Notes: generated by a model not told the origin, from the letters alone. A stretch of 64,000 nucleotides of DNA from Tractidigestivibacter sp050946515 (GCF_050946515.1 NZ_JBMNUX010000009.1:1-64000), one strand, 5' to 3'. Numbered from the stretch's first letter, positions 35,635 to 45,183 are shown. Program-made: numbers and translations.

Positions 35635-36663
35635 CTATGCCTCCACCGCTATGGGGCGATGCTCCAGCAACGAGCGCAGCCCGTCTCGCACCAAAATGAG
35701 CGCCATCTTGCCGTCGTACCCCGTCACCTCCGGTTCGACGTCATCAAGGACGCAACGGACGAATGACCTTGCCTCCTCAGCGTACGCATCCCGGAAGAGC
35801 GTCCTCCACGAGGGCATGGCCGCCGAGGAGAGCGTCATGCCTGCGCGCGCGACAACGACACTGTCGGCGTTTTGCGCGCCAACGCAGACGTTGCCCTTTG
35901 TCCCCAGCACCTCTGCGCGAGCATCGTAGCCATACTGCACGTACTGGGCGCCATCGACCATGCCAATCACGCCGTTTTCGAATTCGAGAAGCACGGCGAC
36001 GGTGTCGTAGTAGTCCGGGTACTCCTCCGCGCGCTCGGGCGAGCGGAAGTTGTGTCCGATGGCATGAATCGTCTTCACCTCCGAGTCGGCATACCAGCGA
36101 AGCGTGTCAAAGTCGTGGCTATTGACCTCCCCAATGGGGCCGCTGCTGCGAGATATGTCAAACATCCACTCTTTGGGCTCGCTCGGTCCGTGAGTCAAAC
36201 TTTTTATGAGAGTCACATCACCAATTTGACCAGAGTCGATAACTTCTTTTGCGTGGCGAAAGCTTTTGTCAAAGCGCCGCATGAAGCCAATCTGCAGCTT
36301 GACGCCAGCATTCTTGCACACGGAAATCATCTCGTCGCACTCTGCGGCAGAGGTGGCCATGGGCTTCTCGCAAAACACGTGCTTGCCCGCTTTTGCAGCA
36401 GCCTTCACCACATGGCAGTGCATTCCCGTGGGCGTCACCACCACGACCGCGTCGACGTCGGGATCGGCCATCACGTCGCGATAGTCAGAGTAGGTTTTCT
36501 CTACGCCCAGCTCGCTCGCTGCGGCCCTCAGGTTGTCTGCCGAAGAGTCGCAAAGCGCCACGAGGCGCGCGCCACGAACGCCGCCCGCATAATTTCTTGC
36601 ATGAATCATGCCGGCGCGCCCGCAGCCGATAACGCAGACGCCCAGCCGCTTGTCTTGGGTCAT
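35635..36663 (-). CDS. Gfo/Idh/MocA-family NAD(P)-dependent oxidoreductase
   Basis: A 342-residue oxidoreductase: an N-terminal Rossmann fold (VIGCGRAGMIHA), the EKP motif (HVFCEKPMATS) with the catalytic lysine and the C-terminal alpha/beta domain (GPIGEVNSHDFDTLRW). Members oxidise inositols, glucose derivatives and related cyclic polyols. It lies 10 bp downstream of deoC and 1 bp upstream of the zinc dehydrogenase. Together they suggest oxidation and aldol cleavage of an unusual sugar or inositol, substrate unknown. Confidence 0.88.
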   Translation of the reverse strand: MTQDKRLGVCVIGCGRAGMIHARNYAGGVRGARLVALCDSSADNLRAAASELGVEKTYSDYRDVMADPDVDAVVVVTPTGMHCHVVKAAAKAGKHVFCEKPMATSAAECDEMISVCKNAGVKLQIGFMRRFDKSFRHAKEVIDSGQIGDVTLIKSLTHGPSEPKEWMFDISRSSGPIGEVNSHDFDTLRWYADSEVKTIHAIGHNFRSPERAEEYPDYYDTVAVLLEFENGVIGMVDGAQYVQYGYDARAEVLGTKGNVCVGAQNADSVVVARAGMTLSSAAMPSWRTLFRDAYAEEARSFVRCVLDDVEPEVTGYDGKMALILVRDGLRSLLEHRPIAVEA

Positions 36664-36673
36664 TGGCTACCCC

Positions 36674-37369
36674 CTACGCCAGGTCTTTTGCCTGCTCCAT
36701 CGCAGCCAGCTCGTTATAGATCTTGATGCCAGCCGAGCAGCCGATGCGCGTGGCTCCGGCCTCGACCATCGCGATGGCAGTCTTGGCGTCGCGAATGCCT
36801 CCTGCTGCCTTGACCTGCACCTCGTCGCCTACGGTCTGCTTCATCAGGCGAACGTGCTCGACCTTCGCTCCTGCCGTTCCAAAGCCGGTGGACGTCTTCA
36901 CGAAGTCAGGCTTCACGCGACGGGCAACCTTGCAAACTTCGACGATTTCCTGATCGGTAAGGTAGCAGGTCTCAAGAATCACCTTGCAGGTAATGCCCGC
37001 GTTGCGGGCAACCTCAACCATGCGCGACATCTCCTCCTCGATATACGCATAGTCATGCTCGCGAACGCGACCGACGTTCTCGACGTAGTCAAACTCCTGC
37101 GCCCCATTGGCGATGGCGTCCTTTGCTTCGGCGACCTTCATGTCGATGGACGTCTGGCCAAGGGGGAAGCTGAGCGCGGCCCCTGTCAGCACTGGGGTGC
37201 CCTCCAAAAACTTGCGGCACATACTCACAGGATATGAATTGATGGCAACGGACTTGAAGCCATACTGAACGGCCTCGCGGCACAGGCGCTCAAAGTCGGC
37301 CCTCGTGGCGTCAGCGTGAAGATTGGTGTGGTCGACCATCGATGCGAACTGCTCTTTTGTCAAATTCAT
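36674..37369 (-). CDS. deoC: Deoxyribose-phosphate aldolase
   Basis: DeoC splits 2-deoxyribose-5-phosphate into glyceraldehyde-3-phosphate and acetaldehyde. The 231-residue protein has the Schiff-base lysine in DFVKTSTGFG, the conserved CKVILETCYL and the end KAAGGIRDAKTAIAMV. GGAGG precedes the ATG. No other nucleoside catabolic genes (deoA, deoB, pnp) are near; instead it leads an operon with two dehydrogenases, so it may cleave a related sugar phosphate. Confidence 0.93.
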   Translation of the reverse strand: MNLTKEQFASMVDHTNLHADATRADFERLCREAVQYGFKSVAINSYPVSMCRKFLEGTPVLTGAALSFPLGQTSIDMKVAEAKDAIANGAQEFDYVENVGRVREHDYAYIEEEMSRMVEVARNAGITCKVILETCYLTDQEIVEVCKVARRVKPDFVKTSTGFGTAGAKVEHVRLMKQTVGDEVQVKAAGGIRDAKTAIAMVEAGATRIGCSAGIKIYNELAAMEQAKDLA

Positions 37370-37550
37370 GACTTCCTCCAGTTATGTGAGGCTAGTTGTC
37401 CGTTGCATATAGGGATTGTACTGCTATTTTTTCGTTTCGAAAATACATAATCATACAAATGCTTTTGCTGTTGCCGGCTTGGCGACAAAGCCCCACAATC
37501 AGGTGTGAAATCGCGAGCAGTTCCTCATCCGCAAAGCTATCGGAGACGCC

Positions 37551-38837
37551 ATGAAGCAGCTACGTCCATATCCACAAGTTATTGTCACGCGCAAGGCGGC
37601 ACGTTCGCTCAAGGCGGGGCACCCATGGGTCTTTGAAGGCGAGGTCCTGCGCATGGAGCCCGCGCCAACCGATGGCCGACAGGCCACAAACGGGGACGTT
37701 GTTGACGTCTTTGAGGAGAATGGGACCTGGCAGGGGGCAGGGCTTCTCTCCGAGAAGAGCAAGATTCGCGTGCGGATTGTAAGCCGCAATGCCAATGACC
37801 GCTTTGATGAGGCGTTTTGGGCCCGCAAGCTCCAGTGGGCGTGGGACTATCGAAAGGCGACCATGGGGAATCGCGCGCTTCCTGGCTGCGAGCCCGATAC
37901 CAATTGTTGTCGCGTAATCTTCTCGGAGGCTGACGGCTTTCCCGGGCTGATCGTCGACCGCTACGAAGACGTTCTGGTAGCGCAGGTAGGCACAGTGGGC
38001 ATGGAGCGGCTGCGCCCCACGCTTTATCCGCTGCTCCTTGACACGCTTCGCGCAGACGGGCAGAGCATACGAGGCATCTACGAGCGCGGCGATTCTCCTG
38101 CCCGACAGAAAGAGGGTCTTGACCAGCACAAAGGCTGGTGGGACGGAGGGGAGACGATTCCTGACAGCGCGCGTGTCATGGTTCGCGAGAATGGCATTGT
38201 CTTTGACCTTGACCTCGAGAATAGCCAGAAGACAGGCTTTTTCCTTGATCAAAAGTACAATCGCCGAGCAGTTCGGCAGCTCGCTTCAAGCAGACGCGTG
38301 CTTGACTGCTTCTGCCACGTTGGCCCATTTGGGTTGAATGCCGCCGCCGGCGGCGCAAAAAGCGTGCGCTGCGTGGACGTAAGCCAGACCGCCATCGACC
38401 TTGCTCGCGAGAATGCGCGTCTGAACGGCCTGGGCAACCTCATGAGCTTTACCTGTGCAAACGTACTCGAATATCTTCCCGAGCTTGCGAAGGACCGCGC
38501 GCGCCTGCGCGAGGAGGGCGGGCCCTTCGACCTTATCGTGCTTGACCCGCCTGCTTTCACAAAGAGTCGCAGCACCATCGATCACGCCGCTCATGGCTAT
38601 CGGCAGATTAACTACGATGCGCTCAGGCTTCTTCCGCGCGGCGGCTACCTTGCAACTTGCAGCTGCAGTCACTTTATGACCCGCGACCGCCTTGCTGCTG
38701 CGATTGCTGAAGCCGCACACGACGCAAACGTGCAGCTCAAGCAGATCGAAGAGCGCCAGCAAGCACCGGACCATCCTATCCTGTGGGGCGTGCCCGAGAC
38801 GCACTACCTCGACTTCTTCATCTTCCAAGTCGTGTAG
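37551..38837 (+). CDS. rlmI: RlmI-like 23S rRNA cytosine methyltransferase
   Basis: A 428-residue SAM-dependent methyltransferase with an N-terminal PUA domain (AGHPWVFEGEVLRME), a central EEHEE-like domain and a class I methyltransferase domain (VLDCFCHVGPFGLNAA, LIVLDPPAFTKS, LATCSCSHFM). E. coli RlmI methylates C1962 of 23S rRNA. An insert around KGWWDGGETIP makes it slightly longer than RlmI. GGAG lies 5 nt before the ATG. Confidence 0.88.
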   Translation: MKQLRPYPQVIVTRKAARSLKAGHPWVFEGEVLRMEPAPTDGRQATNGDVVDVFEENGTWQGAGLLSEKSKIRVRIVSRNANDRFDEAFWARKLQWAWDYRKATMGNRALPGCEPDTNCCRVIFSEADGFPGLIVDRYEDVLVAQVGTVGMERLRPTLYPLLLDTLRADGQSIRGIYERGDSPARQKEGLDQHKGWWDGGETIPDSARVMVRENGIVFDLDLENSQKTGFFLDQKYNRRAVRQLASSRRVLDCFCHVGPFGLNAAAGGAKSVRCVDVSQTAIDLARENARLNGLGNLMSFTCANVLEYLPELAKDRARLREEGGPFDLIVLDPPAFTKSRSTIDHAAHGYRQINYDALRLLPRGGYLATCSCSHFMTRDRLAAAIAEAAHDANVQLKQIEERQQAPDHPILWGVPETHYLDFFIFQVV

Positions 38838-38902
38838 GCTTCGAACGTCCCGCCCTCGGCGGCATCGCCGTAGTCTGCGGCGTCTGACAATTTCGCAATG
38901 CC

Positions 38903-39409
38903 CTACTTCTTGCGTCTTTCTCGGAAGAACGAGCGCAGCAAATCAGCCGCCTCGTCCGCCAAAACGCCAGAAGAGACGGCGAATTCGTGGTTAAGGCGCG
39001 GGTCGCAGCTCACGTCGTAAAGCGTTCCAAGAGCCCCGCCCTTGGGATCCGGCGCGCCGTAGACGCAACGGTCGATGCGAGCGTTCACCATCAGACCGGC
39101 GCACATGAGGCATGGCTCAACGGTCACATAGACCGTACAGCCTGAAAGCCGCCAACGTCCAAGCGCCTTTGACGCAGCAGTCATTGCGGAAAATTCTGCA
39201 TGGGCCGAGGGGTCCAGGTCATTTTCGCGCCTGTTGTGTGCCCGAGAAATAACCTTTCCGTCGCATACGACAACAGCACCAATGGGAACTTCCCCCTCGT
39301 CTGCCGCCAAGCGGGCCTCCTCGAGCGCCATTCGCATAAAGCGCTCGTCAGTCGCGAAGACGCTCTTCTCGCTTGCGATGTGCTCATTTCTCGACAGGCC
39401 GTCACTCAT
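38903..39409 (-). CDS. tadA: tRNA adenosine-34 deaminase TadA
   Basis: A 168-residue zinc deaminase that converts A34 of tRNA-Arg(ACG) to inosine. Zinc ligands and catalytic glutamate are His70-Ala-Glu72 (SAHAEFS) and PC100LMC103. The start at 39409 has GAGGAG; 39463 is an alternative without one. Its substrate tRNA-Arg(ACG) is encoded at 54876 in the same window. Confidence 0.95.
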   Translation of the reverse strand: MSDGLSRNEHIASEKSVFATDERFMRMALEEARLAADEGEVPIGAVVVCDGKVISRAHNRRENDLDPSAHAEFSAMTAASKALGRWRLSGCTVYVTVEPCLMCAGLMVNARIDRCVYGAPDPKGGALGTLYDVSCDPRLNHEFAVSSGVLADEAADLLRSFFRERRKK

Positions 39410-39467
39410 GTGGTCTCCTCGTTTCGTATCCGGGCGTCTTTGCGCTAGGATATATCCACGCACTGCC

Positions 39468-39556
39468 GGAGGGGTGGCAGAGTGGTTGAATGCAGCGGTC
39501 TTGAAAACCGTCGTGCGCTTAGCGTACCGAGGGTTCGAATCCCTCCCCCTCCGCCA
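39468..39556 (+). tRNA. tRNA-Ser(TGA)
   Basis: Acceptor GGAGGGG pairs with CCCCTCC, followed by G and an encoded CCA. The anticodon loop CTTGAAA gives TGA; a long variable arm and the GGTTCGAATCC T-loop are present. 89 nt. Confidence 0.96.
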
Positions 39557-39589
39557 TATTGCCTCTCAGTTCCCGTAGAAAGGAACGCT

Positions 39590-40138
39590 ATGGTTGCGCT
39601 CATCATTGTTCTCGTAATCGTAATTGCCCTCGTGATTTGGTTCATCTCTATCTACAACGGCATTGTCCGGAAAGACAACCGCTGCGACAACGCTTGGCAA
39701 ACCATCGACGCGCAGCTTCAGCGCAGAAATGACCTCATTCCCAACCTTGTCGAGACCGTCAAGGGCTACGCCGCCCACGAGTCAGCCACGCTCGAGGCCG
39801 TCACGCAGGCTCGCGCTGCCGTGGCGAACGCAAAGACCCCCGAAGAAAAGATGTCCGCTTCCAACGTTCTAACTGATACCCTCAAGAGCCTGTTCGCCGT
39901 TTCCGAGGCCTATCCCGACCTGAAAGCAAACGCCAACTTTCAGCAACTTCAGTCCGACCTTGCCGACACCGAGAACAAGATCAGCTATGCCCGCATGAGC
40001 TTCAACGATTGCGTGCTTGAGTACAACAACGCCATCGAGACGTTCCCAGGCAATATCGTTGCCGGATCAAAGTTCAAGGAGCGCCAAGGCTTCCAGGCCG
40101 ACGAGGAGACCCGGCAGTCGCCAGACGTCAAGTTCTAA
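39590..40138 (+). CDS. lemA: LemA-family membrane protein
   Basis: A 182-residue LemA protein: one N-terminal helix (ALIIVLVIVIALVIWFISIY), the NAWQTIDAQLQRRNDLIPNL signature and a helical cytoplasmic or extracellular bundle (FQQLQSDLADTENKISYARM). LemA is widespread but its function is not established. AAAGGAA lies before the ATG. It starts 33 bp after tRNA-Ser and may be cotranscribed with it. Confidence 0.93.
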   Translation: MVALIIVLVIVIALVIWFISIYNGIVRKDNRCDNAWQTIDAQLQRRNDLIPNLVETVKGYAAHESATLEAVTQARAAVANAKTPEEKMSASNVLTDTLKSLFAVSEAYPDLKANANFQQLQSDLADTENKISYARMSFNDCVLEYNNAIETFPGNIVAGSKFKERQGFQADEETRQSPDVKF

Positions 40139-40240
40139 CAACACAATCTCATGCGGTCAGGACATGCGGACCTTGTCGCTCGCACGATGAGTCACACAAG
40201 CTGGCAGCAGCCTAGAGCGCGACACCGCAATGCGCCATAA

Positions 40241-40276
40241 AACACTCCCCGGTCGCAACAGCGACCGGGGAGTGTT
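40241..40276. terminator. Bidirectional terminator between lemA and pgi
   Basis: A perfect 16-bp stem (AACACTCCCCGGTCGC, 40241-40256, with 40261-40276) closes an AACA loop between the convergent lemA and pgi genes. Confidence 0.8.
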
Positions 40277-40304
40277 GTCACGCGGCTAGGCAAATAACGC
40301 GTAG

Positions 40305-41999
40305 CTACTCGCGGTGAGCGCGGTAGTAGGCGATAAGCGCCTTGGTGCTGGCATCCTGCTCCGCAAGCGCCGCGTCGTCATGGAAGGCCGGCGTGATCTG
40401 CTTTGCAAGCTGCTTGCCAAGCTCGACGCCCCACTGATCGTAGGAGTCGAGCCCCCATACGGTGCCCTCAACAAAGGTGATGTGCTCGTACAGCGCAATA
40501 AGCTCTCCAAGCGCGTGCGGAGTGAGTGCCTCGCCAAGGATCGACGTTGTCGGGCGGTTGCCCTCGAAGACGCGGGCGGGCACCATCCACTCGGCTGTGC
40601 CCTCGGCACGCACCTCGTCGGCCGTCTTTCCAAATGCAAGCGCCTTGGTCTGCGCGAGGAAGTTGCCCAAGAAGAGCTCATGGACGTCCTGATCGCCATC
40701 CTTGGTGGGGTTGGGCGTATTCACGAAGGCAATGAAGTCCGCGGGGACCTTGTGCGTGCCCTGGTGGATCAGCTGGTAGAAGGCGTGCTGGCCGTTGGTG
40801 CCAGGCTCGCCCCAGAAGATCTCGCCCGTAGCGCAGGTAACGGGCGTGCCATCCCAGCGCGTGGACTTGCCATTGGACTCCATCGTGAGCTGCTGCAAGT
40901 AAGCAGGGAAACGATGCAGGTACTGGTCGTAGGGCAGCACGGCATGCGTGTCAAAGCCAAAGAAGTTGTTATACCAGACGTTGATCATGCCCATGAGGGC
41001 CACGACGTTCTTCTCGAGCGGCGTGTCCTGGAAGTACACATCCATGTCATGGAATCCGGAGAGCAGCTCCTCAAAGCGCTTGGGACCAAAGGCGATGATC
41101 AGCGACAGGCCGACGGCGGAGTCGACAGAGTAGCGGCCGCCGACCCAGCTCCAGAATCCAAAAGCATTCTCGGGGTCGATGCCAAACTCCTCCACGAGCT
41201 TGAGGTTGGTGGACACGGCCACAAAGTGCTTGCGGATGGCCTCCGCCTTGGACTCGTCGGAGCCGTCGATGGCCCCCTGCTTCTGCAGCGTGTCAAGCAG
41301 CCAGGTCTTGGCTTCGCGCGCATTGGTAAGGGTTTCCAGCGTAGTGAAGGTCTTGGACACGATGATGACGAGCGTGGTCTCGGGGTCGAGACCCTTGACC
41401 TTCTCGGCCATGTCGTTGGGATCGATGTTGGAGGTGTAGCGGCAGTCGATGCCAGCGTCAGCATAGGGCTTCAGCGCCTCGTAGATCATGACCGGGCCAA
41501 GGTCGGACCCACCAATGCCGATGCTCATCACGTGCTCGATGCGCTTGCCCGTAACGCCCTTCCACTCGCCGGAGCGAACACGCTCGGCAAAGGCGTACAT
41601 GCGGTCGAGAACCTCGTGCACGTCAGCGACAACGTCCTGCCCGTCCACAATGAGCGTGCCCTTCTCGGACGCCGGTCGACGCAGAGCGGTATGCAAAACG
41701 GCGCGGTCCTCGGTAGTGTTGATGTGGACGCCCTTATACATTGCGTCGCGACGCTCCTCGACCTTGACCTCGCGCGCAAGCTGGACAAGCAGCTCGAGGG
41801 CCTTGTCGTCAACCAGGTTCTTGGAAAGATCAAAGTGCAGGTCGTTGACGTCGAAGGAATAACGGTCGACACGCGTGGGGTCATCAGCAAACCACTTCTT
41901 CAAGCTGATGCCCTCGGCATTGAGCTCGTCATAGTGCTTCTGGAGAGCCGCCCAAGCGTCGGTCTTCGTAGGGTCAATCGGTGCCGGAATGTCGGACAT
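40305..41999 (-). CDS. pgi: Glucose-6-phosphate isomerase
   Basis: Interconverts glucose-6-phosphate and fructose-6-phosphate in glycolysis. The 564-residue protein shows the family motifs MSIGIGGSDLGPVM, VSKTFTTLET, FGFWSWVGGRYSVDSAVGL and the second signature VWGLDSYDQWGVELGK. It is the large (E. coli-like) form. GAGGAG precedes the ATG at 41999. It is flanked by the 42088 gene upstream on the same strand, 88 bp away. Confidence 0.97.
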   Translation of the reverse strand: MSDIPAPIDPTKTDAWAALQKHYDELNAEGISLKKWFADDPTRVDRYSFDVNDLHFDLSKNLVDDKALELLVQLAREVKVEERRDAMYKGVHINTTEDRAVLHTALRRPASEKGTLIVDGQDVVADVHEVLDRMYAFAERVRSGEWKGVTGKRIEHVMSIGIGGSDLGPVMIYEALKPYADAGIDCRYTSNIDPNDMAEKVKGLDPETTLVIIVSKTFTTLETLTNAREAKTWLLDTLQKQGAIDGSDESKAEAIRKHFVAVSTNLKLVEEFGIDPENAFGFWSWVGGRYSVDSAVGLSLIIAFGPKRFEELLSGFHDMDVYFQDTPLEKNVVALMGMINVWYNNFFGFDTHAVLPYDQYLHRFPAYLQQLTMESNGKSTRWDGTPVTCATGEIFWGEPGTNGQHAFYQLIHQGTHKVPADFIAFVNTPNPTKDGDQDVHELFLGNFLAQTKALAFGKTADEVRAEGTAEWMVPARVFEGNRPTTSILGEALTPHALGELIALYEHITFVEGTVWGLDSYDQWGVELGKQLAKQITPAFHDDAALAEQDASTKALIAYYRAHRE

Positions 42000-42087
42000 G
42001 ATGTGCTCCTCGTCACTAGAAACAGACACTATGTTTCCATTGCTTTGTATAGGATACCGCGAAGTGAAACCCTTGCTTCACGTGGGT

Positions 42088-42651
42088 TTAGAAAGGCTCG
42101 CCCAATGCGGGAATTTCTTTCAGCCGCGCCCACATGACCTGCTTCTGACGCGAATCGTCGAGCGCTGCTTCAAACCCCCCAAGGTTCAGCACGCGGACTC
42201 CGCGAATACGTACCACATAGCCAGGCGCGAGCATTGCCTCCTCAAGGTCCTGCAGCTCAACAAGGTCGTCTGCATAGGCATTGCGCACCGCGCTTGCCGC
42301 GACCTCGTCGCACAAGACCAGCGTTGCAGGGTCAAGCGCAGTCAGCGTCAGGCGCACAAGCTCCGAATCAAGAGACAGCCCCGGCGCCTCACCGCCTTGG
42401 CCAAGGAGCGCCCAGCACCACTCCTCGGGACCATATCCCAGTCGCTCGAGCGACTTGCGCAAGGCCACGCCATCGCGTCCCGAGAAGGGCTCGGCTCCTG
42501 CAAGCTCGTCGGCAGTCAGGTCCCCTTTTGCAAGCAAGATAGAAGAAAACGCATTGCCGCCCATCCGAACGCCCCGTTGAGCCAGCTCCTCAAGCTCATG
42601 CCTCGTCTTCTCGACGTATACCGACCTTCGCTCGTCACGTTCTGTTGCCAT
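42088..42651 (-). CDS. Conserved-looking protein of unknown function
   Basis: A 187-residue soluble protein not recognised. It begins with a charged helix (RDERRSVYVEKTRHELEELA) and later contains GRDGVALRKSLERLGYGPEEW and LDPATLVLCDEVAASAVRNAY. These recall the layout of the uracil-DNA-glycosylase superfamily (small residues after a first strand, then LDP..VV), but the catalytic motifs are not visible, so that is only a weak suggestion. No signal peptide or membrane helix. Confidence 0.65.
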   Translation of the reverse strand: MATERDERRSVYVEKTRHELEELAQRGVRMGGNAFSSILLAKGDLTADELAGAEPFSGRDGVALRKSLERLGYGPEEWCWALLGQGGEAPGLSLDSELVRLTLTALDPATLVLCDEVAASAVRNAYADDLVELQDLEEAMLAPGYVVRIRGVRVLNLGGFEAALDDSRQKQVMWARLKEIPALGEPF

Positions 42652-42781
42652 TGCTCGCCCCTCGACATGTGATTACACGGGTAACATTTTTCTACCTGCC
42701 GTTCTCTAAGTGTAATTCGGGGTATAAGCCCAGCAACTCGCAATACACGGCGATTATGGAGCCGTCAAGGAGGAGGAAATC

Positions 42782-43102
42782 ATGGCAAGCGCACCTATTA
42801 CAACAGAGAAGTTCGATAGCGTCATCTCAAGTTCTGACAAGCCGGTTTTGGTGGACTTTTGGGCGTCGTGGTGCGGACCATGCCGCGCCCTCGGACCCAT
42901 CGTCGAGCAGGTCTCGGATGAGATGTCTGACAAGATGACCGTTTACAAGTGCAATGTGGACGAGCAGCCAGATCTTGCAACGCGCTACCGCATCGTATCG
43001 ATTCCAACGCTTATGCTGTTTAAGAACGGACAAGTGGTTCACACGATGGTTGGCAGCATGCCTAAGGATGCGCTCGTAAAGGAGCTGGCACCTTACCTAT
43101 AG
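42782..43102 (+). CDS. trxA: Thioredoxin
   Basis: A 106-residue thioredoxin with the redox motif WCGPC (Cys31, Cys34) and the cis-proline loop SIPTLMLF. It reduces protein disulfides in the cytoplasm. GGAGGAGG lies before the ATG. It is followed by the PAP2-phosphatase gene. No thioredoxin reductase gene is adjacent. Confidence 0.96.
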   Translation: MASAPITTEKFDSVISSSDKPVLVDFWASWCGPCRALGPIVEQVSDEMSDKMTVYKCNVDEQPDLATRYRIVSIPTLMLFKNGQVVHTMVGSMPKDALVKELAPYL

Positions 43103-43141
43103 TCAATCCATACCGTGGAAAGACCTTCAGGGAGCGTGCCT

Positions 43142-43915
43142 GTGGCAGCAGAGAAGAGCAGCGAAAACAGCAATGACAAGAGCAAAGGCGCCGGCGACAG
43201 CAAGAATGCCGGCGCCTTGGATAAGGGCGCGTTCTTCTCCGATTTGCTCTCTTCGCTCAAGAAAAACAAGGTGCTCGTTGCCATCATTATTGCGCTGACA
43301 ATTTTTGGCGGTCTTCTTGAGGATGTCCTAACCGGCGACATCATGCGCTTGGACACCTATGCATACCAGCTCTTTGTTGTGACGCTGCGCTCAGATGCGC
43401 TGACGCCGCTCATGGAGGGCTTCTCGTCTTTGGGTTCGCCCATCGTTGTCATAGTGATGGCAGCCATACTTGCCGCCTTCGCCCCCGGCAGGCGCCCCGG
43501 CTATTGCGTTGCGATCAACGTTGTCTGCGCCCTAGCGCTCAACCAGCTTCTGAAGAATCTCATCCAGCGCCCCAGACCTGACGGGTTTCGTCTTGTTGCC
43601 GAGACGGGCTATAGCTTCCCCTCTGGCCACTCGATGATTTCGATGGCATTCTTCGGGCTTATCGTGTGGATGATTTGGCACTACGAGCATGACCGGGTGC
43701 AGAGGTACGGTTGGTCAATCTTCTTCTCGATCATCATTCTTTGCATTGGCGTCAGCCGCATTTACCTAGGCGTTCACTACGCATCTGACGTGCTTGCGGG
43801 ATTCTGCGTGTCATTTCTCTGGCTCGTCTTCTACACCCGAGTGGTGGTCCCGCCACTTATGCGCATGCCCGAGCCCATCAAGGCTCAAGACAGCCCGCGC
43901 TTCAATGACCGCTAG
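43142..43915 (+). CDS. PAP2-family membrane phosphatase
   Basis: A 257-residue integral membrane phosphatase with six helices and the three PAP2 motifs KNLIQRPRP, YSFPSGHSM and SRIYLGVHYASDVLAG, as in lipid phosphate and undecaprenyl-pyrophosphate phosphatases. The N-terminal ~40 residues are charged and low-complexity. The start GTG 43142 is chosen because AGGGAG lies 7 nt upstream; 43115 is an alternative. Its stop overlaps that of the convergent phosphoesterase gene in CTAG. Confidence 0.88.
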   Translation: MAAEKSSENSNDKSKGAGDSKNAGALDKGAFFSDLLSSLKKNKVLVAIIIALTIFGGLLEDVLTGDIMRLDTYAYQLFVVTLRSDALTPLMEGFSSLGSPIVVIVMAAILAAFAPGRRPGYCVAINVVCALALNQLLKNLIQRPRPDGFRLVAETGYSFPSGHSMISMAFFGLIVWMIWHYEHDRVQRYGWSIFFSIIILCIGVSRIYLGVHYASDVLAGFCVSFLWLVFYTRVVVPPLMRMPEPIKAQDSPRFNDR

Positions 43916-44382
43916 TCCTTCGCAAGTTTGATAATTTCCGCCGAAAGCACGCGGCCATCGTCGCAAATGATACGTCCCATCGTTGGACCTGCAGCTCCGC
44001 GAGGATGCGTTGGGCTGCCAGGGTTCATGATCCATGTACCGTTTTTGCGGTCGTACTCTACATAGGGGCGATGCGTGTGACCACAAATGGCGATATCGCA
44101 GGTCACAAGGTCTAGGCGCTCGCGATAGTGGCACACCTGCCAGCGCATGCCACTTGCGTAAAAAATCTTGCGGCGGCGGACTTCGGGACCATAGTCGCAG
44201 GCAAAATCGTTATTGCCCAGACACATCTGCACCGGGGCTATGCGCTCAAGCCTGCGATAGTCGCTCTCGGAGCAGATGTCTCCTGCATGCACGATCGTGT
44301 CGGCACCCACGAGCTGCTCTAGCAGCTCGGGCGACAGATAGCCATGGGTGTCCGACACGATGTCGTATCGTTTTTCGCTCAT
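43912..44382 (-). CDS. MJ0936/YfcE-type metallophosphoesterase
   Basis: A 156-residue phosphoesterase with SDTHGY, HAGDI, LGNND, and CGHTHRPY, the motif set of small calcineurin-like enzymes. It is the third such gene in the window. It lies 13 bp downstream of the LytTR regulator and probably shares its transcript. ATG at 44382; its stop overlaps the convergent PAP2 gene by 4 bp. Confidence 0.85.
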   Translation of the reverse strand: MSEKRYDIVSDTHGYLSPELLEQLVGADTIVHAGDICSESDYRRLERIAPVQMCLGNNDFACDYGPEVRRRKIFYASGMRWQVCHYRERLDLVTCDIAICGHTHRPYVEYDRKNGTWIMNPGSPTHPRGAAGPTMGRIICDDGRVLSAEIIKLAKD

Positions 44383-44395
44383 GCGCAGGGATGCC

Positions 44396-45115
44396 TTAGT
44401 TGCCAAGCAGGCGCTTGACGGCGACGGTCTTGCGGCGAGCAACGGGAATCATCTTCCCATTGATGCCCTTGATGCACAGCTGGAGAATGCCAGACGGAAG
44501 CGGGTCGTAGCCCTCAACGTAGTTAAGGTTCACGATATAGCCGCGGTGTACTCGGAAGAAGCCATGGGGCTCAAGTCGTTGCTCAAGCTTTGCCAGAGAA
44601 ATCGTAGACAAGTAGCGCTCGGTCTCGCCGGTGTAGATGCATGAATAGTCGTCCTTGGCCTCGATATAGCGAATCTGGTCGGGAGAGATAAAGAGCTTGC
44701 GACCATTCTTGACCACGGGGATGCGCTCGGTAAAGCTGAAGTTCTTGGGCTGCGGCTTGATGCGCTCCTGCACCTTGTCAAGTGCTTGAATGAGGCGCTT
44801 GGTCTCGACGGGCTTCATCAAATAATCAATCGCATTCACGTCGAAGGCCTCAAGCGCGTATTCGCTGTACGCCGTAACGAACACAACAGCGGGCGGCGTT
44901 TTAATCTTGTGGAGGGCCTCGGCAAGCTGCATGCCATTGGTCTTGGGCATGGAGATGTCCAAAAAGATGACGTCCGGGCGGCTGTCCATCAAACTCTCAA
45001 TTGCTTCACGAACGCTTGAGGCCTCGGTAATGGATTCGACCCTGCCCGTTTCTTGCAAAAGATACTTGAGCTCGGAACGCGCCGGCTCCTCGTCGTCAAC
45101 GATCATTGCGCGCAT
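44396..45115 (-). CDS. LytR/BtsR-type LytTR response regulator
   Basis: A 239-residue regulator: a receiver domain (phosphoacceptor Asp53 in FLDISMP, Lys101 in LMKPV) and a LytTR DNA-binding domain (FFRVHRGYIVNLNYVEGYD). It pairs with the histidine kinase encoded 68 bp upstream. LytSR-type systems sense envelope or metabolite signals such as pyruvate; the signal here is unknown. Confidence 0.93.
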   Translation of the reverse strand: MRAMIVDDEEPARSELKYLLQETGRVESITEASSVREAIESLMDSRPDVIFLDISMPKTNGMQLAEALHKIKTPPAVVFVTAYSEYALEAFDVNAIDYLMKPVETKRLIQALDKVQERIKPQPKNFSFTERIPVVKNGRKLFISPDQIRYIEAKDDYSCIYTGETERYLSTISLAKLEQRLEPHGFFRVHRGYIVNLNYVEGYDPLPSGILQLCIKGINGKMIPVARRKTVAVKRLLGN

Positions 45116-45183
45116 TAGAAAGAACCCACCTTTCGCAGCTGCTTTTTCTTCTCAGACCTATTCTTTCCGTTTGCTATTGTAAC

